Shown here piece by piece: positions 15,363 through 22,192 of a stretch of DNA of 31,785 nt. A model generated the notes under the pieces. That model was not told where the DNA came from and made no database searches. It saw only the letters and a list, made by a program, of their open reading frames with translations. The stretch comes from JAWLFY01 sp964462125 (GTDB taxonomy: Bacteria; Planctomycetota; Planctomycetia; Pirellulales; Pirellulaceae), in NCBI GenBank assembly GCA_964462125.1, contig CAYWXT010000031.1, forward strand, positions 1 through 31,785, in the 5' to 3' direction. The position numbers and the translations under genes are program-made. Positions within the stretch are counted from its first letter, which is position 1; every line of letters begins with the position of its first letter.

Positions 15363-16766
15363 ATGAGTCGACGCGCTTCTTCTCCGCCGCACACTCGGTT
15401 TCGGTGGTTGTCGCGAATCGGCTTCTTGTCGCTGCTTTGCTTTTCGGCCTGGCTGATCTTACCTGCCGGGTTGGGGACCCGGGTCGATCAGCGGGAGTTC
15501 GATAGCCGCTCAGCTCGGGTCTCGCCCGAGGCGGGTCGTACGACGGCGCGGCCGATTGAAGCGATTTCGGTCGGCGATCGTGTGTTGGCGCACAACCCCG
15601 AGGTGTCGGCGACCGAGCGGATCGATCGGCCGGTGCCCGATTGGAGGGACTGGGTTCGCCTGACGCTCGAGTTACCGCAGGTGGACGACGGTTCGCCACC
15701 GCTGGGGGTTGGTCCGACCGCGGCCTCGGGTCAGTCGCCGGCGGTCGTATCGATCGAGTTGCTGCGGCCGGAATCTTGGGTACAGGAGCGTCTAACGCTG
15801 CAGGTTGAGCGTCGCCGGGCCGCGGTACCTGCGGGGACCTTGGCTCCGCGATCGACGGCCGAAAGGGATCGGGCCCCGGCATTCGGGTCGCTAGCCCTGG
15901 CGCCGCTGCGCCCTGTGTACCGGGAGCTCGCGGTGCTCACGGCCGGGTTGGAGCGGTTGGGGTACGAGGTTCTGGGGTTGGCTATCGATTTGGAGATGGC
16001 CGAGATGGGGGCCGCGGGGACTGCGGTGGTCACCGGCATGACGGCTTGTCCGGAGATTGTCGCAGGTCCGGGGCAGGTCGTGACCGGGACGTTCGCCCAT
16101 CGGTCATCGCAACCGGTGTTGGACGTCCACTTTGAAGGGGAACCGGCGCCGATCGGGGTGACGGCCAATCATCTGTTTTGGAGTGTCGACCGGAAGCGAT
16201 TCCTGGCGATTGAAAAGCTCCAGGGCGGCGAGCGGGTACAGACGTATCACGGGGAGACCAAGCGGGTGGAGCAAACGCTCCCCCGTCCCGGCCCGGCCGC
16301 CACGTCCGTGCACAACCTGGAAGTGTACGGCGAGCAGGTCTACCATGTCGGCGAACAGGGCCTGCTGGTTCACAACGCGTATGCGGGGGTGGGCAAGCAT
16401 GCCGTTATCGGCACTGGGAGAATTAATCCGAGTGCGAAGACCGGGGCCGGTTTCGGCGTCAATGATCCGCAAGTACGAGTTTCTGGCGCATGGACAGATT
16501 CAGATTTAAAGCAAGCATTGCTCGGACACCCACCGAGGAGCCTTGGGTCCCCCGACATCCATCATGCGGGCCAAATGCCGGGGTCCGGTGTTCATGAAAT
16601 ACCGCCGAGCCTGCACCGCGGGAATGTCGCACTCCACCCCAATAGATACAATCAAGGTGTGTCAGCGGAAATGCGAGCGAAAGACCGTCAACTTCACTGG
16701 TGGTATCGGGCGAGGGAACAAGGCGCCGACCAGCGTTTTCCTAATTGGATTTACGATATCGAGTGA
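15363..16766 (+). CDS. Hint-domain polymorphic toxin with HNH/ENDO VII-like nuclease tip
   Basis: A 467-residue protein. Residues 1-40 are basic, then hydrophobic (IGFLSLLCFSAWLILPAGLG), a membrane anchor or export signal. Residues 62-80 (ARPIEAISVGDRVLAHNPEV) are the start of a Hint fold. After a Pro/Arg-rich insertion of about 150 residues the Hint part resumes with VTANHLFWSVDRKRFL (His270) and ends in SVHNLEVYGEQVYHVGEQG before VHN (336-338), the typical pretoxin-Hint C-terminus. The tip (about 340-467) has DIHHAGQMPGSGVHEIPPSL and HRGNVALHP, i.e. His400, His401, Gln404, His411, His418 and His425, like HNH/ENDO VII nuclease toxins. The canonical N-terminal Hint cysteine is not visible before residue 62. 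GGGGG lies 7 nt upstream of the ATG. A SUKH immunity gene starts 10 nt downstream. GC content falls in the tip, suggesting a swapped toxin cassette. Confidence 0.8.
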   Translation: MSRRASSPPHTRFRWLSRIGFLSLLCFSAWLILPAGLGTRVDQREFDSRSARVSPEAGRTTARPIEAISVGDRVLAHNPEVSATERIDRPVPDWRDWVRLTLELPQVDDGSPPLGVGPTAASGQSPAVVSIELLRPESWVQERLTLQVERRRAAVPAGTLAPRSTAERDRAPAFGSLALAPLRPVYRELAVLTAGLERLGYEVLGLAIDLEMAEMGAAGTAVVTGMTACPEIVAGPGQVVTGTFAHRSSQPVLDVHFEGEPAPIGVTANHLFWSVDRKRFLAIEKLQGGERVQTYHGETKRVEQTLPRPGPAATSVHNLEVYGEQVYHVGEQGLLVHNAYAGVGKHAVIGTGRINPSAKTGAGFGVNDPQVRVSGAWTDSDLKQALLGHPPRSLGSPDIHHAGQMPGSGVHEIPPSLHRGNVALHPNRYNQGVSAEMRAKDRQLHWWYRAREQGADQRFPNWIYDIE

Positions 16767-16776
16767 GGAGCGTTCA

Positions 16777-17214
16777 TTGCGGTTTCAAAAATTCAAAAAC
16801 AAGGTAGTTGATTTGAAAGGGCGCAAGCCGATTTGGTTTGGTTTAGAAGGTGATGCGCCCGCAAGCGATTCTGAAATTGCGGTAGTGGAATCAACACTGC
16901 GGCTGAAACTTCCCAAAAGCTATATTGAGTTCGTGCGAGAGTTCGGCGGGGGCTACTTCGCATTCGGAAACGTTTTCTCCGTCAGTGCGTCAAGTGATTG
17001 GAGCATTATGCGTCGAAACGAATCACTCGAAATCACCAACTTTCTCGCAGTTTCTGACAATGAGTGTGGAGATTATTTTGGATTCCAAATTGTCAATGGG
17101 CATTGTCAAGATCCGGTGCATTTCTGGGACCACGAGAAACCAGACTCTATCATATTGACAGAGTATCGCGACTTGTTTGAGTTTCTCGATGCGACTGCAC
17201 TGACGCCATCGTGA
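16777..17214 (+). CDS. SUKH (SMI1/KNR4) family immunity protein
   Basis: A 145-residue cytoplasmic protein. The core matches the SUKH-1 fold: ASDSEIAVVESTLRLKLPKS, YIEFVREFGGGYFAFGNVFSV, then ITNFLAVSDN, and a late DPVHFWDHEKPDSI segment. SUKH proteins are the most common immunity proteins paired with nuclease-type polymorphic toxins, which they block by direct binding. The start is TTG at 16777: it is placed 6 nt after GAGGAG (16765-16770), and that ribosome site overlaps the toxin's TGA stop (16764-16766), so translation is probably coupled. The frame is open further upstream inside the toxin gene, but only as an overlap with it. The gene is clearly more AT-rich than its surroundings (by eye about 45% GC), a sign of transfer together with the toxin tip. 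Confidence 0.85.
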   Translation: MRFQKFKNKVVDLKGRKPIWFGLEGDAPASDSEIAVVESTLRLKLPKSYIEFVREFGGGYFAFGNVFSVSASSDWSIMRRNESLEITNFLAVSDNECGDYFGFQIVNGHCQDPVHFWDHEKPDSIILTEYRDLFEFLDATALTPS

Positions 17215-17674
17215 AGGCCGGTCACTTCGCGAAACCGCGATAGGCGCATCCGGCGGTGCGCTGCGCGACCGCCGGCTACCATCTTGAAACCCCTTCGGGG
17301 TAAAGAGCCGAGGCTGCCGGTTTCGGATGGGAAACGGCGGGGTAAAAACGTGTGGCGCCGGCTACGAGCTGGAAACCCCGTCGGGAACGGACGTTTTGTG
17401 GTTAGCCACGGTGGAGCGTTCGGCTGATTGCCGAGCCAGCATCCTCCCCGGAATGCGTCGTCCTGCATTCCCGGTGAGGGCCACGGTGATGTGCGAAGTT
17501 TCAGTCGCCCTCCCCGGGCTTATGCCCTGACCCTGCCGGAGGAAGGGTGATATTGTGCCGCTGGTTCGGGGCGCTCCCGCGGATGAGGACGAGAAGGGGC
17601 AACTTGGAACACAGGTTGCAGCATCGGTGACCACTGGGCGGTACAGTCTTGGGGCGGAGGAGTCTTAAGCGATC
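17215..17674. other. Intergenic region with hairpin repeats
   Basis: About 460 bases between the immunity gene and the small membrane protein, with no supportable gene. It contains the hairpin repeats described at 17250-17385. From about 17400 to 17650 I see nothing recognisable beyond the likely promoter region of the next gene. Confidence 0.5.
17250..17385. repeat. Tandem pair of GC-rich hairpin repeats (CCGGCTAC...GAAACCCC)
   Basis: Unit 1 starts with a hairpin CCGGCGGT (17250-17257) / ACCGCCGG (17268-17275), followed by GGCTACCATCTTGAAACCCC and the mini-hairpin ACCCC-TTC-GGGGT (17289-17301). Unit 2, near 17351-17385, repeats the pattern as GCCGGCTACGAGCTGGAAAC then CCCGTCGGG. The two share GGCTAC, GAAACCCC and TCGGG in the same order and spacing. 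The first hairpin is placed 36 nt after the immunity gene stop, so it may terminate that transcript. Confidence 0.5.
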
Positions 17675-17941
17675 ATGTCAATCATTCCTGATGCTCCTCG
17701 CCAACGCCCCGAGCCAACCAAGGGATTCAAAAACGGATGTCTTGCTGCCGTCTTTTGGGGGATTGTCGCGGCGGTGTTTGTCGGATTGATTGCCTATATC
17801 ACGATGACGTGGATTGCGGGTAGGACGACTGAGCAACCGCCCGCGGTCGCACCGGAGAGCGGTCAGCCAGCGGAGGCCTCTCAGGGCACCGAGGTGCGTC
17901 CAGAAGCAGAAGCTGCTCCGGCGGCGGCGGGCGAGCGGTAA
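17675..17941 (+). CDS. Small single-pass membrane protein, unknown function
   Basis: An 88-residue protein. Residues 1-19 are hydrophilic and Pro/Arg-rich, about 22-48 form one transmembrane helix (CLAAVFWGIVAAVFVGLIAY and onwards), and the C-terminal 40 residues are an Ala/Pro/Glu-rich low-complexity tail. GGAGGAG lies about 12 nt upstream of the ATG at 17675. I recognise no family. It is followed closely by a palindrome (17962-18020) and then convergent trans-sulfuration genes. The composition and reading frame make it a believable gene but without functional clues. Confidence 0.65.
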   Translation: MSIIPDAPRQRPEPTKGFKNGCLAAVFWGIVAAVFVGLIAYITMTWIAGRTTEQPPAVAPESGQPAEASQGTEVRPEAEAAPAAAGER

Positions 17942-17961
17942 GGATCGTGCGGGAAAAAGGA

Positions 17962-18020
17962 GTCCGGTACCTTTTATCCAAAGCACCCGGAGGGCGAGTC
18001 CCTCGCAAAAGGTACCGGAC
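17962..18020. repeat. 14-bp perfect inverted repeat GTCCGGTACCTTTT...AAAAGGTACCGGAC
   Basis: Arms at 17962-17975 and 18007-18020 are exact reverse complements, with a small inner hairpin (GAGGG-CGAGT-CCCTC). It is positioned between the converging ends of the small membrane protein gene and the trans-sulfuration operon, so it may act as a bidirectional terminator. Its sequence pattern (A-run, GG, GTCCGG/CCGGAC) is related to the inverted repeat at 7250-7340 and the palindromes after 30800. Confidence 0.65.
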
Positions 18021-18089
18021 ACTTGTTTCCAGCTCATTTCTAAGTCGAGGTTCCACGTCCAATTGTGCGCCGCGGGGAGCCGGGATCGA

Positions 18090-19274
18090 TCAGCCGTTCT
18101 GTTCGATCTGGTCGAGTGCTTGCTCGAGGTCGGCTTGCAGGTCTTCGAAGGATTCCAGTCCGATGGAGAGCCGGATCAGGCCATCGGTAATTCCGAATCG
18201 CTGGCGATCCTCGGCGTCGTAACTGGCGTGAGACATCATGGCCGGTTGTTCGATCAACGATTCGACGGCTCCCAGGCTGACCGCCAAGTGAAACAGCTCG
18301 GTCGCGGCGCAAACGTTGGCGGTCTGTTCGATCGCCCCGTCGATTTCGAAGGTGACCATGGCACCGAAGCCGCCCTGCAGCAATCGTTTGGCGATCTCGT
18401 GTTGCGGGTGCGACGGCAGACCGGGATAGAGGACGGAGGTGACCGCCGGATGCTGCTGGAGCCACTGGGCCAGCCGCAGGGCGGTTGCCGACTGTTCTCG
18501 GATCCGCAGATCGAGCGTTTTCAGGCCGCGGGCGACGAGGAAGCAGCTGAACGGATCGAGGACTGCTCCGGTGGCGTTCTGGATGAAGTACAGCTCGTCC
18601 CACAGATTTTGATCGGCGACGGCGAGGGCGCCACCGAGACAATCGGTGTGGCCGCCGAGGTATTTCGTCGCCGAGTGCATCACGATGTCGATGCCGAGAT
18701 CCAAGGGGCGAAGCAGTGTCGGGGTGCCGAACGTGTTGTCGACGCCGGTGGTGATGCCACGGGGCTGGGCGATCGCGACGAGCGCCTCGAGATCTGGAAT
18801 CGAGAGCCGCGGGTTGCCGACGGTCTCGGCCCAAATCAGCTTCGTATTGGCTTGGAGCGCGTTCTCCACCGCGGCCGGGTCGGTCATGTCGACCAGCGTG
18901 ACGCTGATCCCGCTGCGGTTGCAGATTTTGTGCAGCAGCCGATAGGCCCCCCCGTAGAGATCACAGCCGGCGACGATGTGGTCTCCTTGGCCGAGCCGCA
19001 TCGTGACGCAGTGGATCGCCGCCATTCCGGAGGAAAACGCCAGCGCCCCGCAGCCTCCTTCGAGCGACGCCAGGGTCTCCTGCAGGTGCGAGCGGGTCGG
19101 ATTGCCGCTGCGGGCATAGTCGAACTCGCCCCATTTACCGGCGGCGGGCTGTCGGAAGGTGCTGGCCAGATGAATTGGTGGGACGACCGCGCCGGTAGCC
19201 GCATCGACCTCGCTGCCGACGTGGATGGCCCGGGTCCGGCTCGACCAGCGGGAGGCGTTGCGGGAGTCGTTCAT
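18090..19274 (-). CDS. Trans-sulfuration PLP enzyme (cystathionine gamma-synthase/lyase family), second of pair
   Basis: A 394-residue cytoplasmic PLP enzyme of the Cys/Met metabolism family. It has IHVGSEVDAATGAVVPPI, the phosphate/PLP-binding YARSGNPTR, AFSSGMAAI, DLYGGAYRLL (with the ring-stacking Tyr as in MetB and cystathionine lyases), VDNTFGTP, and the Schiff-base lysine K204 in HSATKYLGGH. The C-terminus has SLGAVESLIEQPAMMSH and GLIRLSIGLE. Its ATG overlaps the stop of the upstream paralogue as ATGA (19271-19274), so the two genes are translated together. The reaction (cystathionine gamma-lyase, beta-lyase or O-acylhomoserine sulfhydrylase) is not decided by motifs I can read; pairing with a synthase-like paralogue makes a lyase plausible. 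Longer in-frame starts upstream lie inside the paralogue and are rejected. Confidence 0.9.
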   Translation of the reverse strand: MNDSRNASRWSSRTRAIHVGSEVDAATGAVVPPIHLASTFRQPAAGKWGEFDYARSGNPTRSHLQETLASLEGGCGALAFSSGMAAIHCVTMRLGQGDHIVAGCDLYGGAYRLLHKICNRSGISVTLVDMTDPAAVENALQANTKLIWAETVGNPRLSIPDLEALVAIAQPRGITTGVDNTFGTPTLLRPLDLGIDIVMHSATKYLGGHTDCLGGALAVADQNLWDELYFIQNATGAVLDPFSCFLVARGLKTLDLRIREQSATALRLAQWLQQHPAVTSVLYPGLPSHPQHEIAKRLLQGGFGAMVTFEIDGAIEQTANVCAATELFHLAVSLGAVESLIEQPAMMSHASYDAEDRQRFGITDGLIRLSIGLESFEDLQADLEQALDQIEQNG

Positions 19275-20548
19275 TGGCTCAGAGCCTGATCCAAATCGGC
19301 GATCAAATCTTCTGCATTCTCGATCCCGCAGGAGAGCCGAATCATTTGGTCCGAGATCCCGAACTGTTCGCGTTCCTCGGGGGAGTAATGAAAGTAACTC
19401 ATCACGAACGGCTGTTCGATCAACGATTCGACTCCACCCAAGCTCGGGGCGATTCGCGGGATTTTCACCGCATCGATGACCCGGGCGGTCTCCTTCCAAT
19501 CGGCATCCTTGAGTTCAAACGTGATCAGGCCGCCGTAGCCTCGCATCTGCGCCGTGGCCACTGCGTGGCTGGGGTGACTGGGGAGTCCCAGGTAGAGCAC
19601 CCGGCTGACGCGGTGGTGCGATTCGAGGAACTCCGCCACCCGCTGGCCGTTTTCGTTATGCCGCTGCATCCGCAACTCGAACGTCTTCAGGCCCCGTTCG
19701 AGCAGGTACAGATTGTGGGGCGAACCGACGCTGCCCAGGCATCCTCGCAGCTCCCGCACCGGTTCCAGCAATTCGCGTTGACCGCAGATGACGCCGGCGA
19801 GCAGATCGTTGTGGCCTCCGAGGTATTTGGTGGCGGAGTGCAGGACGTAATCGATACCGAATTCGATGGGGCGAAGGTTATAGGGGGTCGCCAAGGTCGC
19901 ATCGATCAGCGTTTCCACCTCATACGCCTTCCCCAAGGCCACAAATTTTTCGAGATCGATCGCGGTCAGGTGCGGGTTGGTCGGCGACTCGCTGATCAGC
20001 ATTTTCGTCTGCGGTGTGATCGCCGCTTCCATGGCGTCGAAGTCGCCGGTGGGCACTTGGTGGGTGACGACACCGAATCGCGCCAAATGTTTACTGCAAA
20101 ACTCCCGGCTGCGGTGGTAGCACTGGTCGAAAAAGACAATCTCGTCACCGGCGGCCAAGCGGCTCATCAGCACCCCGACGATTGCCGCCATTCCGCTGCT
20201 GTAGAGGACGGCGTCCTCGGCTCCCTCCAACGCCGCCAACTTGCCTTCAACGCTTCGCTCATTGGGGTTTCCGTACCGCCCATATTCCTCACGCCGATGG
20301 CGGCCTTCGACGTAACCCAACAATTCGTCGGTCGACTCGAAGGTGAATGTAGCGGCGGTAAAGATCGGGGCCGTGATCGAGCCTTCCGGCTTCCGGCGTT
20401 GCTCGCCGGCGTGCACACAGCGGGTGGAGACTCCTTGGCCCGCGACCGGAGTTGCCTCTTGGTCACAGGGGGCCCCGGTGGTGGCGGCCGCGGTCGATGG
20501 AGAACCGTTACGAGAGCAGTCGCTAACCGCGTCGGAATCGATTGACAT
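19271..20548 (-). CDS. Trans-sulfuration PLP enzyme, plant-type cystathionine gamma-synthase-like
   Basis: A 425-residue paralogue of the downstream gene and the first gene of the pair. After a 35-residue low-complexity lead it has STRCVHAGEQRRKPEGSITA, YGRYGNPNERSVEGKLAALE, LYSSGMAAIVGVL and the Schiff-base lysine K241 in HSATKYLGGH. Where the partner has DLYGGAYRLL this protein has DQCYHRSREF. Plant cystathionine gamma-synthases carry a DCYRKTR-type sequence at this place, so the closest functional match is a synthase acting on an activated homoserine. The C-terminus ends SLGGVESLIEQPFVMSYFHY then LSCGIENAEDLIADL. I chose ATG 20548; the frame continues upstream to 20710 but that part is not family-like. 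Confidence 0.88.
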   Translation of the reverse strand: MSIDSDAVSDCSRNGSPSTAAATTGAPCDQEATPVAGQGVSTRCVHAGEQRRKPEGSITAPIFTAATFTFESTDELLGYVEGRHRREEYGRYGNPNERSVEGKLAALEGAEDAVLYSSGMAAIVGVLMSRLAAGDEIVFFDQCYHRSREFCSKHLARFGVVTHQVPTGDFDAMEAAITPQTKMLISESPTNPHLTAIDLEKFVALGKAYEVETLIDATLATPYNLRPIEFGIDYVLHSATKYLGGHNDLLAGVICGQRELLEPVRELRGCLGSVGSPHNLYLLERGLKTFELRMQRHNENGQRVAEFLESHHRVSRVLYLGLPSHPSHAVATAQMRGYGGLITFELKDADWKETARVIDAVKIPRIAPSLGGVESLIEQPFVMSYFHYSPEEREQFGISDQMIRLSCGIENAEDLIADLDQALSQ

Positions 20549-20804
20549 GTTGATTGGCTCTTTAGCAGGTGAGGCTGCAAGCGGCCGCAAATCCCTGGAG
20601 GCAAACGCCCAGCACGTTTCCGCCCACCGATCGGGCTCCGGAGCTGCCGATCTTTTGACTAAGGGTACCCGGCGGCAACCGGTTCGACAAACCGTTTTCG
20701 GGCTTTCCAATCGAGTTCGCGGAGCCGAAGATGGTGTTCGGCGGCAAGGCCGTCACAGTTTTCCATCTCTCGCCCCGTTCCCAGATTTCGTCCCGGCCAA
20801 TGTG
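20549..20804. other. Divergent intergenic region upstream of the trans-sulfuration operon
   Basis: About 256 bases between divergent genes. It should carry promoters for both. I see no S-box, SAM-II or other riboswitch-like structure that would tie the operon to S-adenosylmethionine, and no clear -35/-10 pair. Confidence 0.4.
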
Positions 20805-22106
20805 ATGACCGAGCTTTCTAGGTTGCCGTTGCTTCGTTTGACAGCCCTGATGGGGCCAGCCTGCTTCCTGGCAGGGCTTCTCTGTTGGCCACTTCCAACG
20901 GTGTCGGGACAGTCCCCTGATCCGGATCCCCCTGTGGAACCGGCCGAGGTTCGCCCAGCGGCGACGTTGGAGGAGATCCGCGCCCAGTTTCCCGCCGAGG
21001 AGACAGCCCCAGCCGATCAAGACGAGACTCTGCTGAGCGATGACAAGGGGACGGAACTGGGAGAGGCGGAACTAACGACGCTGCTCGATTCCTTGGGGGC
21101 CGCTGAGTTTGCTGTCCGTGAGCGGGCCGCGGGGCGACTGCGGTCGCTCGGCCCTGGCTTGCTGCCGGCGCTGAGGCAGCGGGCAAAACAGAGCCCCGAC
21201 CCCGAGATCCAGATGCGGGCCGGGGAGCTTGTCGAGCAGATTTCGCGAACAGATTTGGAGCAGCGTGTCACCGCATTCCTCGACGGGGCTGACGTCCGTT
21301 TTGAAGGTTGGGAGGTCGCTCGCGGCATCTTTGGGGATTCCGCCAATTCCCGCGAATTGTTTGTCGAAATCCGGGAGGCACACCCGGACTTGGTCCTCGC
21401 CCTTGCCGGAACGCCTCGCCGGCGCCAGGAGGCGTTGGAGGAGGTGATGCTCAAGGTGCAGCGGGAGATGTTCGAGGAGCGGGAGCTTCCGACACGCGCC
21501 GATGTGATCGCCATGTTGTTGCCCGCGAACGATTTGAACGTCCCGTTGTCCAAACCGGTCGAGACCCTGGTGTTGCGAGCGTTGGGGTTGCCCAGCGCCC
21601 GGGAGGTCCTGAACGATCCGCACGTGGGGCCAACCGCCGCCCAATTGCTCGTGGGCTATTTCGAACGAACCAGCCCAACCGTTCGGGCCGACGTGCTATG
21701 GTTCGCGATGGAACTGGAGGTGGAGGAGTCGCTGCCGATCGCGGTGGAGACGTTAGAGCAAACCGACGAGCCCCGGATCTTGGTCAGCGCGTTGCAGGCA
21801 ATCGCCCAGTTCGGCTCTAAGGGTGAGCTATCAGCGGTGAAGCCGCTGTTTGGCAACCAACAGGTCGTCACCGAACGCGGGGTCGCATTGGATGACCGGG
21901 AGCAGACGACGACCGTGGGCGACGCGGCGCTGGCCACCGCGGCGATTCTGCTTGAGGTGCCGATGACCGAGGTTGGATTCCCGGCATCGGCCAAACACGC
22001 CCGGTTTGGGTTCCTTCCCGATGACATCGGACTCGATGTTGAGGCGGAGGAGGAGCGTGAGGCGATCCGGGAGGAAATCGAGGGGCGGATGGAGGGCGAC
22101 GAGTAG
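20805..22106 (+). CDS. Secreted HEAT-like repeat protein, unknown function
   Basis: A 433-residue predicted exported protein. The N-terminus has a hydrophobic segment (about 12-33, TALMGPACFLAGLLCWPLP) ending near VSGQS, followed by a Pro/Glu-rich linker. Residues about 85-145 have the helical repeat pattern seen in planctomycete HEAT-like proteins: LLDSLGAAEFAVRERAAGRL, RSLGPGLLPALRQRAKQSPD, EIQMRAGELVEQI. More helical HEAT-like units probably run to about 365, including DVLWFAMELEVEESLPIAVE and ILVSALQAIAQFGSKGELSA. The tail is strongly acidic (DVEAEEEREAIREEIEGRME). HEAT repeats mediate protein binding, but the partner is unknown. The frame is open well upstream, overlapping the divergent gene; ATG 20805 is chosen because the signal peptide starts there. 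It converges on the tig gene. Confidence 0.75.
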   Translation: MTELSRLPLLRLTALMGPACFLAGLLCWPLPTVSGQSPDPDPPVEPAEVRPAATLEEIRAQFPAEETAPADQDETLLSDDKGTELGEAELTTLLDSLGAAEFAVRERAAGRLRSLGPGLLPALRQRAKQSPDPEIQMRAGELVEQISRTDLEQRVTAFLDGADVRFEGWEVARGIFGDSANSRELFVEIREAHPDLVLALAGTPRRRQEALEEVMLKVQREMFEERELPTRADVIAMLLPANDLNVPLSKPVETLVLRALGLPSAREVLNDPHVGPTAAQLLVGYFERTSPTVRADVLWFAMELEVEESLPIAVETLEQTDEPRILVSALQAIAQFGSKGELSAVKPLFGNQQVVTERGVALDDREQTTTVGDAALATAAILLEVPMTEVGFPASAKHARFGFLPDDIGLDVEAEEEREAIREEIEGRMEGDE

Positions 22107-22137
22107 CCCACCGCCGCAAGGAACGAGGGGCGGTGGG
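22107..22137. terminator. 9-bp GC stem-loop between convergent genes
   Basis: CCCACCGCC (22107-22115) pairs perfectly with GGCGGTGGG (22129-22137) over a 13-nt loop. It starts directly after the stop codon of the HEAT-like gene and lies 56 nt beyond the tig stop, so it can serve both strands. There is no U-tract. Confidence 0.45.
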
Positions 22138-22192
22138 ACCGCACGGGGCGCGCGCCGTGGCATTCGGAAATCCGTAGCGGGACCAAGCGAGC

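Noticed and set aside
17814..19289. Plus-strand open frame over the second trans-sulfuration gene
   Set aside because: Shadow of a well-supported minus-strand enzyme, and it would run through the palindrome at 17962-18020.
19274..20545. Long plus-strand open frame opposite the first trans-sulfuration gene
   Set aside because: The minus strand encodes an intact PLP enzyme with all motifs; the plus product is rich in Arg, His and Gln with no domain.
20549..20804. SAM riboswitch upstream of the trans-sulfuration operon
   Set aside because: I could not find the conserved multi-helix core on the minus strand.
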